Shown here piece by piece: positions 1 through 8,158 of a DNA stretch of 64,000 bases. Made by a program: the position numbers and the translations under genes. A model generated the notes under the pieces. The model was given only the letters and a program-made list of their open reading frames with translations. It made no database searches and was not told the origin of the DNA. Numbering within the stretch: the stretch's first letter is position 1; each line of letters begins with the position of its first letter. The stretch is taken from positions 53,417-117,416 of the forward strand of contig JAFXUS010000032.1 of NCBI GenBank assembly GCA_017535125.1, given 5' to 3'. This stretch comes from Bacteroidales bacterium (GTDB taxonomy: Bacteria > Bacteroidota > Bacteroidia > Bacteroidales > UBA932).

Positions 1-463
1 CCTGCTTGGCCATGATGCGCTCGATGCGACGCTCCTTGGAGGCGGTAATGAAGATGTCCACCTTGTTGGGGCGATCCTTCAGCACGAAGAAGGCAGAGCG
101 GCCGGCGATGACGCAGGAACCCTCGTCGGCAAAGGCGTTGAGGATTTCCTTTTCGGCGTCGAAGAGGTCCTGCAAGGTCACGGCTTCCTTGTATTCACGG
201 GAGAAGGTATATCCACCTACCTTGAAGGAGGATTTGTTGGAGGGTGAAACCTGATCGAACAAATCCGTGAACCAGTTCTTCTTCTTTTTCTTCAGATGCT
301 CGATGCTTTCTCTGTTCAGGTTGAATTTCTCTTCCAGCTCCTTGAGGAGCCGCTTGTCGCTGTAGTTTACACCGAGTTTCTCCGCCAGCTTCCGGCCCAC
401 GGTGCCGCCACCGGAGCCGACTTCACGGCTGATCGTAATGACAAAAGGATCGTTGAGTTTCAT
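1..463 (-). CDS. Cytidylate kinase-like family protein (3' end beyond window)
   Basis: The minus-strand frame opens with ATG at 463 and stays open to the window edge, giving about 154 residues. The start reads MKLNDPFVITISREVGSGGG, a P-loop of the Cytidylate_kin2 type (ISREyGSGG.iG). Further on, SCVIAGRSAFFVLKDRPNK matches the second conserved block of that family, followed by FITASKERRIERI. By family it is a nucleoside-monophosphate-kinase fold protein of the cytosol. The true substrate of this branch is uncertain, and it should not be equated with Cmk. It lies 61 bp downstream of the MATE gene on the same strand. The C-terminus is missing only because the window ends. Confidence 0.85.
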   Translation of the reverse strand, partial: MKLNDPFVITISREVGSGGGTVGRKLAEKLGVNYSDKRLLKELEEKFNLNRESIEHLKKKKKNWFTDLFDQVSPSNKSSFKVGGYTFSREYKEAVTLQDLFDAEKEILNAFADEGSCVIAGRSAFFVLKDRPNKVDIFITASKERRIERIMAKQ

Positions 464-524
464 ATTGCTCCAATTTTTGGTAAAAATAAAAAACAAACAT
501 TAAACAAGCAAGGGACATCCGCAT

Positions 525-1805
525 TCATATTGTCTTGTCGAGCCATTTTCTCCGGTGGATGTACACGGCGCACTGGACCCAGATGCAGAGCGAATAGATG
601 GCGTCGGCCGTCCAGCACACGGCGATGCTTGAGTGAAGGATGCCGATGATGACGGTGCAGTACACGGCATAGATGCACAGGGCCACGACGTCGAAGCGGA
701 GGCAGACGCGCGTGTCTCCCGTGCCCGCGACCGACTGCAGATACACGTTCCACGGCAGGGTGACGACGGTAGCGGCGCACATCACCCACAGGGTGGGAAC
801 GGAGGCGCCGACCAGGCTGGGGATATCGGTGAACAGGCCGATGATCAGGTGCGGGAACAGGGCGAAAAGAATCAGCAACGGCAGCATGGTGACGGCGCAG
901 AGCATGACCACGCGCCGGATCACCTGCGTCACGCCCTCGGGATGGCCTTCGCCGATGATGTTGCTCACCAGCGTCGCCGCCGTGGAGGCGAAGGCCGCCG
1001 AGAAGACGAACGGCACCTCGGAGATGCTGCGCACGATGTTGGCGATGGCCAGCTGCTCCTCGCCCAGGTGCTCGATGAAGAGGAAGAACAGCAGCCACAC
1101 GGAGACGTTCAGCACATACTCCACCATGACCCACGAGGCCGTGGCGAAAATATGCCTGAGCTCCTTCCAGACTGGTTTGATAATCTTCTGCAGGCCGTAT
1201 TTCGGGTCGGCTGTGAAGGCGGCCCAGACGACGAAGAAGAGGAAGGAAATGCCTTCCGCGATGGTCGATGCCAGGGCGGCGCCCTTGATGCCCATCGCCG
1301 GCGCCCCCAGGTGGCCGAAGATGAGCACCCAGTCCAGGAAGATGTTGCTGCTGACCAGCACGATGGAGTTCCAGGTCAGGCTCTTCGTCTCCCGCGTCCC
1401 CACGTAGAAGGCGCGGAACAGCGCCGTCATGAAGGCGAAGAGCAGCCCCGGAATACGCCAGTTCACATAGACGACGGACGCCTTGAAGATGTTCTCCGAC
1501 CGCAGGATCCCCCGGAGCAGGGGCGGGGACAGGAGATACGAAAGGACCATGGTCAGGACGGCCAGGGCCGCCAGGAACCACACGCCCTGCCAGAACACGC
1601 GCCCGATGGCGCCGAAGCCCGTTCCCTTCTCGTATGCCTCTCCGTTGCGCCGCCCGATGATGATCTGGACCCCGATGGAGAAGCCGAATCCGAGCATGTA
1701 CAGGATGGTGAAATACACGCCGGCAATGGCCGAGGCGCCCAGTTCCACCTCGCCCACCCGGCCCAGGAAGGCCGTGTCGGTCATCCCCAGCAGCTCCTCC
1801 ATCAC
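525..1805 (-). CDS. MATE family efflux transporter
   Basis: This is an inner-membrane multidrug/toxin exporter of the MATE family, about 12 TM segments, coupled to Na+ or H+. The start region MEELLGMTDTAFLGRVGEVE is typical of Bacteroidales MATE proteins. The GTG at 1805 is the first usable start, but family resemblance continues upstream in frame: YSFKTIWRITLPILVALV precedes it, which is the usual first helix. No ATG, GTG or TTG exists upstream before the frame runs into the preceding gene. An ACG at 1887-1889, one base after the stop of the upstream gene, would give a natural N-terminus (xENKSYRLPQRYSFK). The real start is therefore probably 1889 with a non-canonical codon or a base error. 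It is closely coupled to the barrel gene upstream. Confidence 0.88.
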   Translation of the reverse strand: MMEELLGMTDTAFLGRVGEVELGASAIAGVYFTILYMLGFGFSIGVQIIIGRRNGEAYEKGTGFGAIGRVFWQGVWFLAALAVLTMVLSYLLSPPLLRGILRSENIFKASVVYVNWRIPGLLFAFMTALFRAFYVGTRETKSLTWNSIVLVSSNIFLDWVLIFGHLGAPAMGIKGAALASTIAEGISFLFFVVWAAFTADPKYGLQKIIKPVWKELRHIFATASWVMVEYVLNVSVWLLFFLFIEHLGEEQLAIANIVRSISEVPFVFSAAFASTAATLVSNIIGEGHPEGVTQVIRRVVMLCAVTMLPLLILFALFPHLIIGLFTDIPSLVGASVPTLWVMCAATVVTLPWNVYLQSVAGTGDTRVCLRFDVVALCIYAVYCTVIIGILHSSIAVCWTADAIYSLCIWVQCAVYIHRRKWLDKTI

Positions 1806-1890
1806 CAGGGCTACCAGGATGGGGAGGGTTATCCTCCAAATGGTTTTGAAGGAATACCGCTGCGGGAGTCTGTATGACTTGTTTTCCGTA

Positions 1891-2451
1891 TTAGAAGATA
1901 TAACCGATCGCGAGCGTCAGCATGTTGCTCTTTTCCGTGACACCGGCTTCCTTGCTGCAATTCAGCAGCCCGAATTTGTAGCCGAGCTTCACACGGAATA
2001 CTTCACTGATGTCACACCAGATACCGCCTCCGAGGGCCACGCCAAACCGCTTGTCCTCCTTGGCGTAATAGTCGTAATTCGTGGAAATGTCCTTGCAGAA
2101 GAGCCCGTAATAGAGCGTCGGGCCGGCAAAGAGCGAAAGCCGGGCACTTCTTCTGTCAGAGAGGCAGAGATTGAAGTCGATGGGGGCGAAAAGACCGAGC
2201 TCCCTGTACTTGACTCCGTAATTGTTGGTAAAGAAAAAGTCGATGCCCAAACCCGGGGCGACGGAGAGGGAGCCGACGATCGGGATGTTGTAATCCACCG
2301 CGGCCGCGACGCCGTTGTAGTACTGTGTCGCGCGCACGCCTCCCATCTCGGTCCTCAGCGAGTTCATTTGATAACCCACCTGCACGCTGAACTGCGCATG
2401 AGCTATCGCTGAAATCATCAGCGCAATGGCCAGTAAAAATACTTTTCTCAT
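1891..2451 (-). CDS. Outer-membrane beta-barrel protein (PorT-like family)
   Basis: This 186-residue protein has a clear signal peptide (MRKVFLLAIALMISAIAHAQ, cleavage after AHA). The rest alternates hydrophobic and polar residues as in small 8-10 stranded barrels: YQMNSLRTEMG, YYNGVAAAVDYNIP, LSVAPGLGIDFFF, RLSLFAGPTLYYGLF, and a C-terminal strand LTLAIGYIF that ends in Phe as outer-membrane proteins do. It matches the general outer_membrane_beta-barrel (OMP_b-brl_2/PorT) class. No specific function can be assigned. It lies 13 bp after the M28 peptidase gene and almost abuts the MATE gene, so it is probably cotranscribed. Confidence 0.8.
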   Translation of the reverse strand: MRKVFLLAIALMISAIAHAQFSVQVGYQMNSLRTEMGGVRATQYYNGVAAAVDYNIPIVGSLSVAPGLGIDFFFTNNYGVKYRELGLFAPIDFNLCLSDRRSARLSLFAGPTLYYGLFCKDISTNYDYYAKEDKRFGVALGGGIWCDISEVFRVKLGYKFGLLNCSKEAGVTEKSNMLTLAIGYIF

Positions 2452-2464
2452 AATTGTCGTATTA

Positions 2465-4012
2465 TTAATTGGTTAGTAACGAAAGTGCAACACTGAAAAC
2501 CAGGTTTATATTGGCCAGGGTTCCGCTCAGGTCCCAGTCTTCCCGGTATTCGTCGCAAGGTTTGTGGTACCAGCTGGCCATCGGGTATTTGTCGGGCTTG
2601 GATGGATCGGCCGGTTCGAGGCCGTTCTCCATCACCACGGCGGGAACGCCTTTTTTCACAAAGTTGTAATGGTCCGACCGGTAGAACCAGCCGTCCGAAT
2701 TGTCATCGTCAAAGAAGATATAGCGTCCCTGGGCGGCCGCGGCGGCCACATAATAGGGATCCAGGACACTCTGGCCCCCGCCCAGGATGACGACGTCGCG
2801 CGTGAGCGGAGCGGGGCCAATGCTCTCATAATTCAGGCACGCGAGCGTTTTCTCCATCGGGACCACCGGGTGCTCGCAATAATAGGCCGACCCGAACAGG
2901 CCGCTCTCTTCCGAGGAAGGAAACAGGAATAGGACGCTGCGGCGGGGCCGGATCTTTAAATCCCGGAATTTCCGGGCCGTGAGCAGGGCGCCCGCCACGC
3001 CGGAGGCATTGTCGGCCGCGCCGTTGTAGATGCTGTCTTTCTTTTCATCAGGCGCGCCGATGCCCAGATGGTCCCAGTGGGCGCTTACGACCACCAAGCC
3101 GCCGTCTTCCTCGGCTCCGCGAAGGATACCTCCCACATTGCGGGTCTCCCGGATATCGTACGAGACCGCCATCTTCACATCTCCCGTCACCTTCAGCGGG
3201 AAGCTCCGGAAGCCGGGCTTCTTGGCATCGGCCAGGGCCTTTTCCATATCCATTCCGGCGGCCGAGAAGATCTTGCGGGCACCTTCCTCATGCAGCCAGC
3301 CCTTCACGCCCAGCTCGCCGGCATTCCCCGTCTCGGGGTCGTACAGGGCCAGGTTGTCCTCCAGATGGCCGTTCACGCACACGTGCCAGCCGTAGCTGGC
3401 CGCCTCGGTGTTGTGCAGCACCAGGCAGCCGGCGGCACCCTGGCGCATGGCTTCCTCGAACTTGTACAGCCAGCGGCCGTAGTAGGTCATGTTGCGGCCC
3501 TGAAAGAGAGAGGGGTCGTAGTAGCCGGGATCGTTCACCATGGCGATCACGATCTTTCCCTTTACGTCGATACCCGCATAATCGTCCCAGCCGAATTCCG
3601 GCGCGTGGATGCCAAAGCCGCAAAAGACGAACTCGGCCTTGGGAATTTCCACCTTGTCTGCGGCCCGGGAGGTCCAGACGATCAGGTCCTCCGGATATCG
3701 GAGCTGCGCCTTTTTCTTTCCCTTCACGGTGATCCGGTTGCCCTCCGGCCGGGCCGTGACGGAAAGCATCTGGAACGGCTGGAACCAACTGCCGTCAAAG
3801 GCGGGCTCCAGGCCCAGGGATTCCAGCTCCCCGGCCAGATAGTTCACCGTAAGGTCCTCGTACGGGGTCATCGGCTTTCGTCCTCCCATCCGGTCCGACG
3901 CGAGGGCCTGAACCCAGGCACGGAGCGAGGCCTCGTTATCCCGGGCGGGCACCTGCGCCATGGCGGCCAGGGACCCGGCAAGAAGGGAAAGGACCAGGAA
4001 TATCTTTTTCAT
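2465..4012 (-). CDS. Secreted M28 family zinc metallopeptidase with PA domain
   Basis: This 515-residue exported peptidase has the signal peptide MKKIFLVLSLLAGSLAAMAQ. The middle (about residues 100-270) looks like a protease-associated insert (FCGFGIHAPEFGWDDYAGID and a GKIVIAMVNDPGYYD segment). The C-terminal half is M28: HWDHLG supplies His and Asp, GAADNASGVAGAL the bridging Asp, SSEESGLFGS the catalytic Glu pair, and YRSDHYNF the last His. The third acidic ligand appears as Glu (NYESIG) where the family commonly has Asp. It should act on peptides in the periplasm or outside the cell. It lies 12 bp after the phosphatase gene. Confidence 0.9.
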   Translation of the reverse strand: MKKIFLVLSLLAGSLAAMAQVPARDNEASLRAWVQALASDRMGGRKPMTPYEDLTVNYLAGELESLGLEPAFDGSWFQPFQMLSVTARPEGNRITVKGKKKAQLRYPEDLIVWTSRAADKVEIPKAEFVFCGFGIHAPEFGWDDYAGIDVKGKIVIAMVNDPGYYDPSLFQGRNMTYYGRWLYKFEEAMRQGAAGCLVLHNTEAASYGWHVCVNGHLEDNLALYDPETGNAGELGVKGWLHEEGARKIFSAAGMDMEKALADAKKPGFRSFPLKVTGDVKMAVSYDIRETRNVGGILRGAEEDGGLVVVSAHWDHLGIGAPDEKKDSIYNGAADNASGVAGALLTARKFRDLKIRPRRSVLFLFPSSEESGLFGSAYYCEHPVVPMEKTLACLNYESIGPAPLTRDVVILGGGQSVLDPYYVAAAAAQGRYIFFDDDNSDGWFYRSDHYNFVKKGVPAVVMENGLEPADPSKPDKYPMASWYHKPCDEYREDWDLSGTLANINLVFSVALSLLTN

Positions 4013-4024
4013 GACAGGTCTCGT

Positions 4025-4903
4025 TTATTTCAGCAGTTTGTTCCGCAACGCGGTCTGCTCTTCGGCGGTGAAGCCGAGGGCCTTTTCCAGGTACGCAGCC
4101 AGGGAGCCGTACCTTGCGTCGATGAGGTCCAGGGTGCTCTCGAAGTTCTCCACGCTCACGCCCACCATGGCGCGGATGAAGGCGAGTTCGCCCTCGCCGC
4201 CACCCAGCTGGGTGATGCGCTCCGACAGCGCTTTCACCGCGGGTGCATAAGACACGTTGGACAGGGAGAAATCCTCCACGATGGTCTTGCGGTCGGCGCC
4301 CAGGGCGGCCAGCACGAAGGCGGTGGCCCAGCCGGCCCGGTCTTTCCCCTGGGAGCAGTGCCAGAGGACACCGCCCTTGGCATTCAGCACGCCTTTCAGG
4401 AACTGCCCGTAGAGGCGCTGGGAGAGCGTATCCATCACGATGGCAGGATAGAGTTTATCCGCCAGTTCCTGCGCCTTGGGTACAAAGGCGTATTCGGCGA
4501 GGGTTTCCAGGATATTGGCCGACTGAATCTTCGTGGTGTCGGTTCTTCCGGAAGTGAAAACATCGACGAACGCCTGGGGGAGGGTGGACAGACGGGTGAT
4601 GGTGACCCCGTCCACGGCACGGTCGGGATCAGACTCGACCTCGGCGTCGAAACGGAAGTCATAGACGTCGCTCAGGCCGAAGCGGTCCTTCAGCATGGCG
4701 ACATCCTGGTCGCTGGCAAGGGACAGATTCCCGCTGCGGACAAGTTTCCCCCATTGGATGCTGCGCCCGTCCTGCATCACCAGGCCGCCCAGCTCGCGGG
4801 CGTTCTCTATTCTTTCAAAAGGAATAGTTCTGTCTTTGGGCGTATGTTGGCAGGAAGAGAGCATAGCAACAAACAAAAATAATAATTTACAATCAATTCT
4901 CAT
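4025..4903 (-). CDS. Lipoprotein tyrosine-protein phosphatase (Y_phosphatase3 type)
   Basis: The protein has the dual-specificity/tyrosine phosphatase fold of the PF13350 type. NARELGG near the N-terminus and the P-loop HCSQGKDRAG (C-x5-R) are present, with the helix TAFVLAALGADRKTIVEDF following. The ATG at 4903 gives MRIDCKLLFLFVAMLSSCQ, a short signal peptide with an LSSC lipobox. An upstream TTG at 4915 only adds four residues and is less likely. It is about 292 aa, anchored in the cell envelope. Substrates may be phosphotyrosine proteins or phosphoinositides. It lies between the phosphotransferase trio and the M28 peptidase with short spacers. Confidence 0.87.
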   Translation of the reverse strand: MRIDCKLLFLFVAMLSSCQHTPKDRTIPFERIENARELGGLVMQDGRSIQWGKLVRSGNLSLASDQDVAMLKDRFGLSDVYDFRFDAEVESDPDRAVDGVTITRLSTLPQAFVDVFTSGRTDTTKIQSANILETLAEYAFVPKAQELADKLYPAIVMDTLSQRLYGQFLKGVLNAKGGVLWHCSQGKDRAGWATAFVLAALGADRKTIVEDFSLSNVSYAPAVKALSERITQLGGGEGELAFIRAMVGVSVENFESTLDLIDARYGSLAAYLEKALGFTAEEQTALRNKLLK

Positions 4904-4927
4904 GTCAGATTCCAAAATAACGGTGTA

Positions 4928-5770
4928 TCAAAATAACTGAACGATCTTCTGCAGGGCTTCTGGCGGGAGGGAGGTGTGGTACGCCATGTCAAAGACGTAC
5001 GGGACCTTGGCGGCATAGAAGGGGAAGAGTCGTTTGGTATATGCTTCCAACGCACCCGGATCCGTTGTCCCCAGGTAAGCGGGGAGGAAGATATTCCAGT
5101 GCTTGTTGAAGGTTTCCGGCGTGATATGGAAAAGGTTCACCGAACGGTCGGCTTTCATGTTGTGGGCCATCGTCCAAAGAATGGAGATGTCCCATTCGGG
5201 AACGCCGTGACTGAACTCGCCCACGTCGATCCAGAGCGTGCGGTCTCCGTCTGTGATGATGTTGCCGATCTGGAGGTCACCGTGCAGGCAGGTATCCGCT
5301 TCCGGCACCTTCTCCAGGAACGCCAGGGCGCGCTGCTTATATTCTTCCGGGACACGGTCCTTCTCCTGATAGAACCGGGTAAGGACTTCCTTGTAAGAGT
5401 GGAGGCGGGCGGGATCGGCCTTATGGGCGTGCAGCTCCCGGGCGGCGCGCGCGAAGGTCAGGGAGATCTCCTCCAGCCGTTCGGGCTCTTCGGAGAGGAT
5501 GCGGGCAAAGGAGCGCTTGTTCTTGATGAGCTCGTATTCGGCGCCGAAGCGCTCCCCGTCGGTGACCAGTCTGTAGGGCTCCGGCGTGGGGATGCCCATC
5601 TCGAAGACGGTGCGGGCAGTGAGGAATTCCCCCGCCGCTCTGTCAGCCTCAAATCCGGGATTGTAGAGTTTGGCCAGCGTCTGGCCGTCTTTGCGCGTGT
5701 AGGCCTGGGCCGTGCCGCCCTCGCCTGTCTGGATATAATCTTCCAGTTTTATGGTTTCGTAGGTGCCCAT
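4928..5770 (-). CDS. Aminoglycoside phosphotransferase-like kinase, paralogue 1
   Basis: This 280-residue APH/choline-kinase-fold protein resembles the TIGR02172 family. An N-lobe (MGTYETIKLEDYIQTGEGGTA) carries a Gly-rich loop. The C-lobe has the catalytic loop CLHGDLQIGNII and then the metal-binding Asp in LWIDVGEFSHG. There is no signal peptide, so it is cytosolic. It is the last of three adjacent paralogues and is closest to the third (6687-7568), sharing GDRTLWIDVG, FGAEYELI and NKRSFARI. The phosphate acceptor cannot be predicted from sequence. It could be an antibiotic, a sugar or a small alcohol. Confidence 0.85.
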   Translation of the reverse strand: MGTYETIKLEDYIQTGEGGTAQAYTRKDGQTLAKLYNPGFEADRAAGEFLTARTVFEMGIPTPEPYRLVTDGERFGAEYELIKNKRSFARILSEEPERLEEISLTFARAARELHAHKADPARLHSYKEVLTRFYQEKDRVPEEYKQRALAFLEKVPEADTCLHGDLQIGNIITDGDRTLWIDVGEFSHGVPEWDISILWTMAHNMKADRSVNLFHITPETFNKHWNIFLPAYLGTTDPGALEAYTKRLFPFYAAKVPYVFDMAYHTSLPPEALQKIVQLF

Positions 5771-5775
5771 AGTAT

Positions 5776-6639
5776 TTAATAATACAATTTTACCAGTTTT
5801 CTGGCCTGGAAATAGAAGAAGAGTTTCTCCACAAATGTCGGTTTTTGGAAGACCGTCCGGAGGATTACATCAACGGCGGCGAATTTGCCGGCCAGGGCGT
5901 CAAATTCGCTGTGGTCTTCCTTCCCGGTGTACTCCATGGCAAAGGCGTCCCAGAACTTCTGGAACTGCTCCAGGCTCATATGGAAGATATCCTGCACCCG
6001 TTTCATCGGGGCATACAGATGGCATATCAGGAACAGGTGGCCGATGTCGAACATCGGGTCTCCGCAGGCAAAACGGTCCAGATCTATCCAATAGAAGTTC
6101 TCTCCGGCCAGGATGAGATTGCCCGTCTGGAAATCTCCGTGGGAGCAGCCCGTACTTTCAGGGATGCTTTCAATAAAGGTGCGGATGGACTTTTTATTCT
6201 TCTTGCTCACATAAGTAGCCATCTCAATGGCCACAAGCGCCTGCTGCTTCCTCCTGTGGAAGAAATCCGTATTGCAGGGTGTTGCCCAAAGTTGCTTTCC
6301 CTTCTGGCACAGGAGACGGGCCATTTCTTCCGTTCGCTCCGGATTCTCCTGGCAGATGCGCGAGAGTGATTTCTTGCCTTTGATGAGCTGGGAGATGGTG
6401 CCATAGGCGTCTCCTACGCGTACGATATGATACATCTCGGGAACGGAAATCCCTAGACAGGCAACGGCCTTGGAGATGTCATATTCGTGCTGGACTGCCT
6501 CCAATGTGCTCAGGCGAGCGTTGTTAACCTTGAGAATCTCGGCCGGTGCCGCGGGATTGACATACGTTTTCCCGTTGCCGCCTTCGCCTACCTGCTGCCA
6601 GTCGGCAAGATTTATTTGTGGATACTGATTCTGATTCAT
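5776..6639 (-). CDS. Aminoglycoside phosphotransferase-like kinase, paralogue 2
   Basis: Second copy of the phosphotransferase trio, 287 aa from the ATG at 6639 (MNQNQYPQINLADWQQVGEGG). A GTG at 6675 would add 12 residues and is less likely. The catalytic loop is CSHGDFQTGNLI and the metal site is WIDLDRFACGDPMFDIGH. It is the most divergent of the three: it keeps catalytic residues but has different surroundings (ISQLIKGKKSLSRI), so it may have another acceptor. Only 5 bp separate its stop from the start of paralogue 1, which indicates cotranscription. Confidence 0.85.
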   Translation of the reverse strand: MNQNQYPQINLADWQQVGEGGNGKTYVNPAAPAEILKVNNARLSTLEAVQHEYDISKAVACLGISVPEMYHIVRVGDAYGTISQLIKGKKSLSRICQENPERTEEMARLLCQKGKQLWATPCNTDFFHRRKQQALVAIEMATYVSKKNKKSIRTFIESIPESTGCSHGDFQTGNLILAGENFYWIDLDRFACGDPMFDIGHLFLICHLYAPMKRVQDIFHMSLEQFQKFWDAFAMEYTGKEDHSEFDALAGKFAAVDVILRTVFQKPTFVEKLFFYFQARKLVKLYY

Positions 6640-6686
6640 AGCTTTATGCTTTTGAATTTCGCGTTGTTCGGCCACATTTCTACTTC

Positions 6687-7568
6687 TTACATTCCCAAAT
6701 TGCGGCGTATCAGGGAGAGAGTCATCTCCGAAGGAGCGCCGGAGCCATTGTGTATTTTACTGATGATAAAGAGCATTTTCACGGCGAAATACGGGAAAAG
6801 CGCCTGCTGTTTCTTCTTGAGCTCTTCCTGGTCTTCTATGCCGAAATAGGCCTTGGCAAAAACAGCCCAATGCTGCCGGAGCACCTCCATGGGAAGGTGG
6901 AAAATGCTAATGGCCCGCTGCTCGCTCATATAATTGGACGAGAAGAACATCATGCCAAGGTCCCATTCGGGGACGCCGTAAGCGAAATCGCCCACGTCTA
7001 TCCAGAGGGTGCGGTCCCCGTCGGTGATGATGTTGCCGATATGGAGGTCTCCGTGCAGGCAGGTGGGAGTATCCGGAACAGCTTCCAGAAATTGCAGCGC
7101 CTTTTCGCGCACATCCGCGGGAACGTCTGTGTAACGGACAATCTGATTCCTGATAAGGTCTTTCATGGAGGGCAGGCGGGTGGTGTCGGCCGGGGTCTGG
7201 TGGATTTCCCGGGCCAGCTGTGCAAAGCGCAGGGACAGCGGCTCCAGTTGCTCTGGCTCCTGCGATATGATGCGGGCAAAAGAGCGCTTGTTAGGGATAA
7301 GCTCATATTCGGCGCCAAAGCGTTCCCCGTCCGTCACCAGCCGGAGGGGCTTCGGAGTGAGGATCCCCATCTCATACACGATTTTGTTCACCATAAACTC
7401 TCGCTCGGCCGTTTCGGCGCCCATGCCCTTCATGAATAGTTTAGCAAGGGCCTTTCCGTCTTTATGATTGTACGTGAGGGCCATTCCGCCCTCTCCGCTC
7501 TGGATATAATCATCCAGGTTGATGAGTTCGTATTCCTGCTTGCTTGTCGTGTTCATAGTGGTTATCAT
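6687..7568 (-). CDS. Aminoglycoside phosphotransferase-like kinase, paralogue 3
   Basis: This is the first in transcription order of the three phosphotransferase-like paralogues, 293 aa. It shows NLDDYIQSGEGGMALTYNHK at the N-lobe, HGDLHIGNIITDGDRT as catalytic loop and WIDVGDFAYGVPEWD as metal site. Two in-frame ATGs (7568, and 7556 giving MNTTSKQEYE) are possible starts. A 20 bp stretch just upstream (about 7571-7590) resembles, at about 17 of 20 positions, the direct-repeat unit upstream of the MscS gene, but only one unit is seen here. It is cytosolic with unknown substrate. Confidence 0.85.
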   Translation of the reverse strand: MITTMNTTSKQEYELINLDDYIQSGEGGMALTYNHKDGKALAKLFMKGMGAETAEREFMVNKIVYEMGILTPKPLRLVTDGERFGAEYELIPNKRSFARIISQEPEQLEPLSLRFAQLAREIHQTPADTTRLPSMKDLIRNQIVRYTDVPADVREKALQFLEAVPDTPTCLHGDLHIGNIITDGDRTLWIDVGDFAYGVPEWDLGMMFFSSNYMSEQRAISIFHLPMEVLRQHWAVFAKAYFGIEDQEELKKKQQALFPYFAVKMLFIISKIHNGSGAPSEMTLSLIRRNLGM

Positions 7569-7617
7569 ATTTTTTGTAAATTCTGAAAGTGACGGGACGA
7601 ACTTTCTTCAAATCTTC

Positions 7618-8124
7618 TTAGAAGGTAGCCATTACATTTTCATGTGGTCGCCGATAAAGAGATTGAGCGCAGTCTTGAGCTTCTTTCCCTGAAGGAAGGG
7701 TAGATTCAAATGGTTGGCCGAAGGCCAGGTGCAAATGACTTTTGCTGCCCGCATCCAGTTTTCCGTTCCCCTTAATGGTGAGCGTCTTGTCCTCGGGAAT
7801 AAAGATGCCGGGAAATCCGCTGGCGAAGCCCCTCACGATATTGGAAGCCTCCAGGACAAGGGTGGCATCTCCCAGCGCGGTAATGCCGGCCCAGGAGTAT
7901 TCGTCTTCGTTCACACCGTAGATAACGGCATTTTTCAGCGTTACGGTGGCACCGTCGGCAATGGTGATCTTGTAGTTGCCGTTTATTATGCCCGAGAGCA
8001 CATCTCCATTTTTGGCCTCATAGTCGGCCGAAAGCGTGGCAAGGTCCATGGTCCTGACATCGGCCATCTTGTTACAAGACAGCGCCATGAGCACAGCGCT
8101 CAGTATAATCAGGATTCTTTTCAT
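7618..8124 (-). CDS. Lipoprotein with carbohydrate-binding-like repeat, probably truncated
   Basis: The ATG at 8124 opens MKRILIILSAVLMALSCNK, a lipoprotein signal with an ALSC lipobox. The segment ITIADGATVTLKNAVIYGVN through WAGITALGDATLVLEASN to PGIFIPEDKTLTIKGNGKL resembles the start of a beta-helical carbohydrate-binding-domain module common in Bacteroidales surface proteins (PF14262-like). In such proteins a long glycine-rich stretch follows. Here the resemblance stops near 7740 and a dissimilar tail of about 40 residues runs to the stop, so the gene looks truncated or recombined. It follows the fusion hydrolase by 34 bp. Function unknown. Confidence 0.6.
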   Translation of the reverse strand: MKRILIILSAVLMALSCNKMADVRTMDLATLSADYEAKNGDVLSGIINGNYKITIADGATVTLKNAVIYGVNEDEYSWAGITALGDATLVLEASNIVRGFASGFPGIFIPEDKTLTIKGNGKLDAGSKSHLHLAFGQPFESTLPSGKEAQDCAQSLYRRPHENVMATF

Positions 8125-8158
8125 ACTACAAGACTTATGGGTTTCGTGTGTCCAGAAT

